Source of the DNA: Hydrogenothermaceae bacterium
GTDB taxonomy: Bacteria > Aquificota > Aquificia > Aquificales > Hydrogenothermaceae
Length of the DNA: 9,593 nucleotides
Direction of reading: 5' to 3'
Assembly (NCBI GenBank): GCA_015490675.1
Contig: WFXI01000169.1
Span: 1-9,593 of the forward strand
Below the pieces are notes generated by a model, which was given only the letters and a program-made list of their open reading frames with translations, had not been told where the DNA came from and made no database searches. Within the stretch, counting starts at the first letter, position 1; each line of letters begins with the position of its first letter. Below, piece by piece: positions 6,688 through 9,593 of this stretch. The position numbers and the translations under genes were made by a program.

Positions 6688-6945
6688 TTATGCATCTGTT
6701 TTTTCATTAGGGTCAAAAACTATATCAGCAAGTTCTTTAAGAGCATCATTAACCTGGTCGGGAGGAACTACAAAAGGAGCTATAGCAATATCTACACCTT
6801 CAGTAAAAATAGTATCCCTTAAAAGTTGTTGAATTTTTTCTATTTCCTCTGGTTTTACATCCTTTCTAAATGTATCTTCTATAGACTTATCTGTAACAAA
6901 AAAACCAACAAGGGCAAAAGGATACGCTTTTCTTTCTTCGCTCAT
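6688..6945 (-). CDS. Small protein of unknown function upstream of dapB
   Basis: I do not recognise this 85-residue protein. It begins MSEERKAYPFALVGFFVTDK, lacks membrane helices and a signal peptide, is acidic, and contains the hydrophobic stretch GVDIAIAPFVVPPDQV around 50-65, followed by a short helix-like region and an acidic tail. It looks like a compact soluble alpha/beta protein. The start at 6945 is chosen because AAGGAGA (6951-6957) lies 5 nt upstream; an in-frame ATG at 6975 would place that site inside the gene and adds a low-complexity N-terminus. It lies 45 nt after the small membrane protein gene and 12 nt before dapB, with the dapB ribosome binding site overlapping its stop, so it belongs to the same transcript. 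Codon use is like its neighbours, and the strong ribosome binding site argues for a real gene. Confidence 0.72.
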   Translation of the reverse strand: MSEERKAYPFALVGFFVTDKSIEDTFRKDVKPEEIEKIQQLLRDTIFTEGVDIAIAPFVVPPDQVNDALKELADIVFDPNEKTDA

Positions 6946-6950
6946 AAAAA

Positions 6951-6957
6951 TCTCCTT
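6951..6957 (-). promoter_or_regulatory. Ribosome binding site fixing the start of the 85-residue gene
   Basis: On the minus strand AAGGAGA lies 5 nt before the ATG at 6945. It falls downstream of the alternative ATG at 6975, so it supports the shorter protein. Confidence 0.75.
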
Positions 6958-6990
6958 ATTTTTTATTAAAAACAAAAAAAGAGCAAAATA

Positions 6991-7110
6991 TTAAGCTTCT
7001 TGGCTTTCTCCCTTATTTCCACCCATTAAAACTAACCATAAAACTATAAACTGAAGAAGCATTAAAACTAAAATGATTGTTTCAGGAGTAGAATTTACCC
7101 AGTTTTCCAT
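6991..7110 (-). CDS. 39-residue single-pass membrane protein, unknown
   Basis: This short gene starts MENWVNSTPETIILV and ends GGNKGESQEA. Residues 12-29 form one strongly hydrophobic helix (IILVLMLLQFIVLWLVLM) flanked by a polar N-terminus and a charged C-terminus, the shape of a single-pass small membrane protein. The evidence for expression is the near-perfect ribosome binding site GGAGGAG (7123-7117), whose GGAGG core is 8 nt before the ATG at 7110; an ATG at 7116 would sit directly against that site. It lies 31 nt after coaX and 45 nt before the 85-residue gene on the same strand. I do not recognise a family; small subunits of respiratory oxidases or transporters look like this, but nothing here ties it to one. 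It fills what would otherwise be a gap in the operon. Confidence 0.68.
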   Translation of the reverse strand: MENWVNSTPETIILVLMLLQFIVLWLVLMGGNKGESQEA

Positions 7111-7116
7111 TTTCAT

Positions 7117-7123
7117 CTCCTCC
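7117..7123 (-). promoter_or_regulatory. Strong ribosome binding site of the 39-residue gene
   Basis: GGAGGAG on the minus strand, one of the two best Shine-Dalgarno matches in the window (with leuC), lies in the coaX to small-gene gap and spaces correctly with ATG 7110. Confidence 0.75.
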
Positions 7124-7141
7124 ATTATTATTGTGTTTCGC

Positions 7142-7906
7142 TTATAGTTTACTACGATTAAAATTATATATCAAATAAATACCTTCAAGACTTAAATATT
7201 CATCTAGGATATGCCTTATTTTTAATCCTTTAGATATTAACTTTGCATTTCCCCCTGTTAAGATAATATTAAAATCATAGCTGTATTGCTTTTTTATTCT
7301 ATCTACCATTCCTTCTATCAAACTACAATATCCGAAAAATATTCCAGACTGGATGCTTTCTATAGTAGTTTTTCCAACAGGATTTTTTGATTCACTTAAG
7401 GAAACCATTGGAAGTTTAGAAGTTTTTGAAAACAAAGTCTTTATGCTACTATCTATTCCTGGGAAAATTGCTCCACCTTCGTATTCTCCTTTTTCATTTA
7501 CAACATCAAAAGTAATAGCTGTTCCAAGGTCTATTACTATAACAGGAGGGTTCACTTTTGAAATAGCTCCAAATGCATTAACTAATCTATCTATCCCAAC
7601 TTCCTGAGGATTTTTATAATTATTTTTTATTGGGATATCTATATTTTTCCCAATGATGAGGGGTGTTTTACTAAAACCCTTTTTTATTGAAAAGGATATT
7701 TTATCCTCAATTTGAGGAACTACAGAAGAAATAACAAAATCATCCACCTTTGTTTGTTCTACGAAAAAAATCTGCTGTAAATCTAAAAGCCAATCATCTG
7801 CAGTTTTATCCAGATTAGAAGAAAGCTTATAACTTTTTATAAACTTTTGATTTTTTACAAAACCAAATTCAACAGTTGTGTTTCCTATATCTATAGCTAA
7901 AATCAT
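7142..7906 (-). CDS. coaX: Type III pantothenate kinase (CoaX)
   Basis: CoaX phosphorylates pantothenate, the first step of CoA synthesis, in the cytoplasm; type III enzymes belong to the ASKHA fold and differ from CoaA. The 254 residues match the family (about 240-265). Signatures are AIDIGNTTVEFG with D6 (phosphate/metal site), GIDR at 104-107 with the conserved D106, VIDLGTAITFD with D126, GGAIFPGI at 144-151 and ILTGGNA at 215-221. No BirA fusion is present. Its ATG overlaps the amidase TGA by 4 nt (ATGA at 7906-7903), with no strong Shine-Dalgarno, pointing to reinitiation after the amidase gene. Confidence 0.96.
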   Translation of the reverse strand: MILAIDIGNTTVEFGFVKNQKFIKSYKLSSNLDKTADDWLLDLQQIFFVEQTKVDDFVISSVVPQIEDKISFSIKKGFSKTPLIIGKNIDIPIKNNYKNPQEVGIDRLVNAFGAISKVNPPVIVIDLGTAITFDVVNEKGEYEGGAIFPGIDSSIKTLFSKTSKLPMVSLSESKNPVGKTTIESIQSGIFFGYCSLIEGMVDRIKKQYSYDFNIILTGGNAKLISKGLKIRHILDEYLSLEGIYLIYNFNRSKL

Positions 7907-9108
7907 TTTTTAACCACAATATAGCTTTGATTATAAAAATAATCTAATATACCAAGATAAATAGATGCTGCAAAATTTTTTAGAAAAATATCATTTTTTA
8001 ACAACCTTGCATCGTGTTTGTTAGTTAAAAAAGCTGTTTCTATCAAAACAGATGGAATTCCTGGGTTTTTTAAAACTATAAAATTTCCACTATCTATATC
8101 TTTTACTGATGTTACAAAGTTAAGTTTTCTTTTTAGTGTATAGGCAAACTTAAAACCTTCTACAACTGTAGTATTTATTGCAAGCTCAGCAACGATTTTA
8201 TTCACATACCAGTTTTTACTTACCCTGACTTCTTTTAAAAATATAGGATTATCCCTATTTTCTCTAGTTTCAACTAATTTGGTTAATTTTTTCCTTGCTC
8301 CTTTTTTACTTAAGGTATAGATGTATGTTCCATTTGCGTGCGGATTAGGTGCAGAGTTACAGTGAATACTTATAAATAAATCTGGATGATATTTCATTGC
8401 TTTTATACTTCTTTGGTAAGGTGATATAGTTTGATTCTTTCTTCTGGTTAAAATAACCTTAAATCTTCCATCTTTTTCTAAAATCCTCTTTAAATATACT
8501 GCTATTTTCCAATTTATTTCACTTTCCACTAAACCATTTGCTATCGCTCCCGGGTCTGCTCCACCGTGTCCAGGGTCTATCATAATGAGTTTTTTTCTTA
8601 AAACAGGCCTCTTATTATAGGCTGTGTCTGAAACAAGTATGTAATAAACAGGGTCTAAAGAAAACTTAAAATTCTTCGGTATTTTCTGAAAATAGTTAAT
8701 AGGTTTTAATTTTATTTTATAATTGCTTTTGGAAACTTTTACGATTTTTTTGTTTTTTTTCTTGATATTTCCTTCATAGAAAATTATTTTAAATCCGCTT
8801 CTATCTTTTTTTACTAAATGTTTTACTTTTGAATTTTTTAACTCAAATACGATTTTTAATCCTTCTGCAGTTTTTATAATATTAATACCTTTCAATAAAT
8901 TAGTTTGTTTCTTTTCTAAGTCTATTTCTTTTACCCCTGTTAACTGGACAACGAAAAATGATGGGTCTATAAATGGAATTTCTTCTAAACAATCTATATC
9001 TGAAATATAAACTACATCTTTACTAGAAAAATGCTTAATATTTAATGATGATGCAAAACTTGTAATAATATAAACTAATAAAAAAAACGCAGATAGATAT
9101 ATTTTCAT
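7903..9108 (-). CDS. N-acetylmuramoyl-L-alanine amidase, Amidase_3 type, exported
   Basis: This zinc amidase cleaves the bond between N-acetylmuramic acid and the peptide stem, as AmiA/B/C do during daughter-cell separation. The 401 residues begin with a signal peptide (about 1-20, hydrophobic AFFLLVYIITSFA), so it acts in the periplasm. An AMIN-like beta region (about 30-112) probably targets it to the wall. A lysine-rich linker (115-135) follows, then the Amidase_3 domain (about 173-390). Expected zinc ligands are H181 (DPGHGG), E195 (GLVESEIN) and H249 (SIHCNS), with catalytic E357 in VLIETAFLTN. An insertion between 260 and 310 may be the autoinhibitory helix region seen in AmiB/C, which is inference. 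GAGGA 4 nt upstream supports ATG 9108. It heads the minus-strand run and overlaps coaX. Confidence 0.94.
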   Translation of the reverse strand: MKIYLSAFFLLVYIITSFASSLNIKHFSSKDVVYISDIDCLEEIPFIDPSFFVVQLTGVKEIDLEKKQTNLLKGINIIKTAEGLKIVFELKNSKVKHLVKKDRSGFKIIFYEGNIKKKNKKIVKVSKSNYKIKLKPINYFQKIPKNFKFSLDPVYYILVSDTAYNKRPVLRKKLIMIDPGHGGADPGAIANGLVESEINWKIAVYLKRILEKDGRFKVILTRRKNQTISPYQRSIKAMKYHPDLFISIHCNSAPNPHANGTYIYTLSKKGARKKLTKLVETRENRDNPIFLKEVRVSKNWYVNKIVAELAINTTVVEGFKFAYTLKRKLNFVTSVKDIDSGNFIVLKNPGIPSVLIETAFLTNKHDARLLKNDIFLKNFAASIYLGILDYFYNQSYIVVKK

Positions 9109-9185
9109 TTATTCCTCTTTTTTTATTCTCCTGCAAAACTGTTATAATTATTAATCGGCAAGAGAATTCAAATTTTGAGGATAAT
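9109..9185. promoter_or_regulatory. Divergent intergenic region between the amidase gene and pdxJ
   Basis: The 77-bp spacer must drive both genes. On the plus strand TGTTATAAT at 9140-9148 is an extended -10 element (TGN plus a perfect TATAAT), which can work without a good -35 box; it would start transcription near 9155, about 30 nt before pdxJ. GAGG at 9177-9180 is the pdxJ ribosome binding site. On the minus strand GAGGA at 9117-9113 serves the amidase gene. A minus-strand promoter is not clear by eye. Confidence 0.55.
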
Positions 9186-9593
9186 ATGAGATTAGGTGTA
9201 AACATTGACCACATAGCAACTGTAAGAGAAGCAAGGAAAACATTTGAACCAGACCCTGTAAAAGGTGCACTTATTGCCCAAGAAGCAGGAGCAGACCAGA
9301 TAACTCTGCATCTGAGAGAAGATAGAAGGCATATACAAGATGAAGATCTGCTAGGAATAAAAGCAACTATAACGAAAATCCCTATTAACTTAGAGATGGC
9401 ACCTACTGAAGAGATGAAAAGAATTGCTATAGATGTAAAAGTTGATAGAGTTACCCTTGTTCCTGAAAAAAGACAAGAAATTACAACAGAAGGCGGATTA
9501 GATGTAATTTCTAACAAAGAATATCTAAAAGATTTCATAAATGAAATTAAAAATGAGGGAATAAAAGTAGCCCTATTTATAGACCCAGATGAA
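9186..9593 (+). CDS. pdxJ: Pyridoxine 5'-phosphate synthase (PdxJ), 5' part, cut by the window edge
   Basis: PdxJ condenses 3-amino-2-oxopropyl phosphate (from PdxA) with deoxyxylulose 5-phosphate to pyridoxine 5'-phosphate in the cytoplasmic DXP-dependent vitamin B6 pathway. The 136 visible residues cover just over half of the usual 235-245. Signatures are GVNIDHIATVREAR at 4-17 (N6, H9), ITLHLREDRRHI at 39-50 (H42 corresponds by eye to E. coli H45) and INLEMAP at 67-73 (E70 to E. coli E72). The ATG follows GAGG by 5 nt. The gene is open at the edge with no disruption. It is divergent from the amidase gene. A PdxS/PdxT route is not indicated here. Confidence 0.96.
   Translation, partial: MRLGVNIDHIATVREARKTFEPDPVKGALIAQEAGADQITLHLREDRRHIQDEDLLGIKATITKIPINLEMAPTEEMKRIAIDVKVDRVTLVPEKRQEITTEGGLDVISNKEYLKDFINEIKNEGIKVALFIDPDE

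Noticed and set aside
6550..6822. Plus-strand 90-codon frame
   Set aside because: Antisense shadow of dapB and the 85-residue gene, with no ribosome binding site.
6946..6975. Longer start (ATG 6975) for the 85-residue gene
   Set aside because: The good ribosome binding site at 6951-6957 would lie inside the coding region, and the added residues look like translated spacer.
6958..6993. T-rich stretch after the 39-residue gene as a terminator
   Set aside because: Only about three base pairs (AGC/GCT) could form a stem before the T run; too weak to call.
9035..9538. Minus-strand open frame of 167 codons across the pdxJ start
   Set aside because: It covers the conserved PdxJ frame and the intergenic promoter region in antisense, and its product has no recognisable domain.
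1..9593. tRNA, rRNA, CRISPR array, insertion sequence or defence system
   Set aside because: No GC-rich RNA-gene blocks, no spaced direct repeats, no terminal inverted repeats and no transposase or nuclease-system genes are visible; coding fills almost the whole window.

Overview
The window reads as a compact, AT-rich bacterial chromosome segment of housekeeping genes. AGA and ATA codons dominate, A and T homopolymers are common, and genes abut or overlap. LeuC is the short archaeal/Aquifex-type form of about 428 residues. Low GC, this LeuC type and protein sequences that resemble Aquificota homologues suggest a member of the Aquificota, possibly a Sulfurihydrogenibium-like Hydrogenothermaceae. 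That placement is inference from memory, not from a search. I see no mobile element, CRISPR array, tRNA, rRNA or phage gene.

Layout. Positions 2-1225 (minus strand, running off the left edge) hold rimO, the ribosomal protein S12 methylthiotransferase gene, which starts with TTG. A divergent intergenic region (1226-1319) separates it from a six-gene plus-strand run at 1320-5631: leuC (leucine biosynthesis), a membrane-anchored coiled-coil protein, a small DUF2892 membrane protein, ruvX/yqgF (with an apparent CTG start), mltG and an LptF/LptG-type permease. Facing it, and meeting it across only 7 bp at 5632-5638, is a six-gene minus-strand run that starts at 9108: an Amidase_3 N-acetylmuramoyl-L-alanine amidase, coaX, a 39-codon small membrane protein, an 85-residue protein of unknown function, dapB and an AtpZ/AtpI-type gene. 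A second divergent region (9109-9185) precedes pdxJ, which runs off the right edge on the plus strand.

How the genes relate. Several serve the envelope: MltG sets glycan strand ends, the amidase trims peptidoglycan cross-link stems, the Lpt permease exports lipopolysaccharide, and DapB supplies the lysine/diaminopimelate precursor. Others make cofactors or amino acids (CoaX for CoA, PdxJ for pyridoxal phosphate, LeuC for leucine) or act on information processing (RimO, RuvX). The organism is therefore probably Gram-negative (diderm).

I found no convincing new multi-gene system. The items most worth a second look are the 39-residue membrane protein at 6991-7110, the 85-residue unknown next to it, the repeat-built coiled-coil membrane protein at 2611-3048, and the non-canonical start (or one-base frameshift) of ruvX. 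No stretch longer than 300 bases lacks a gene.
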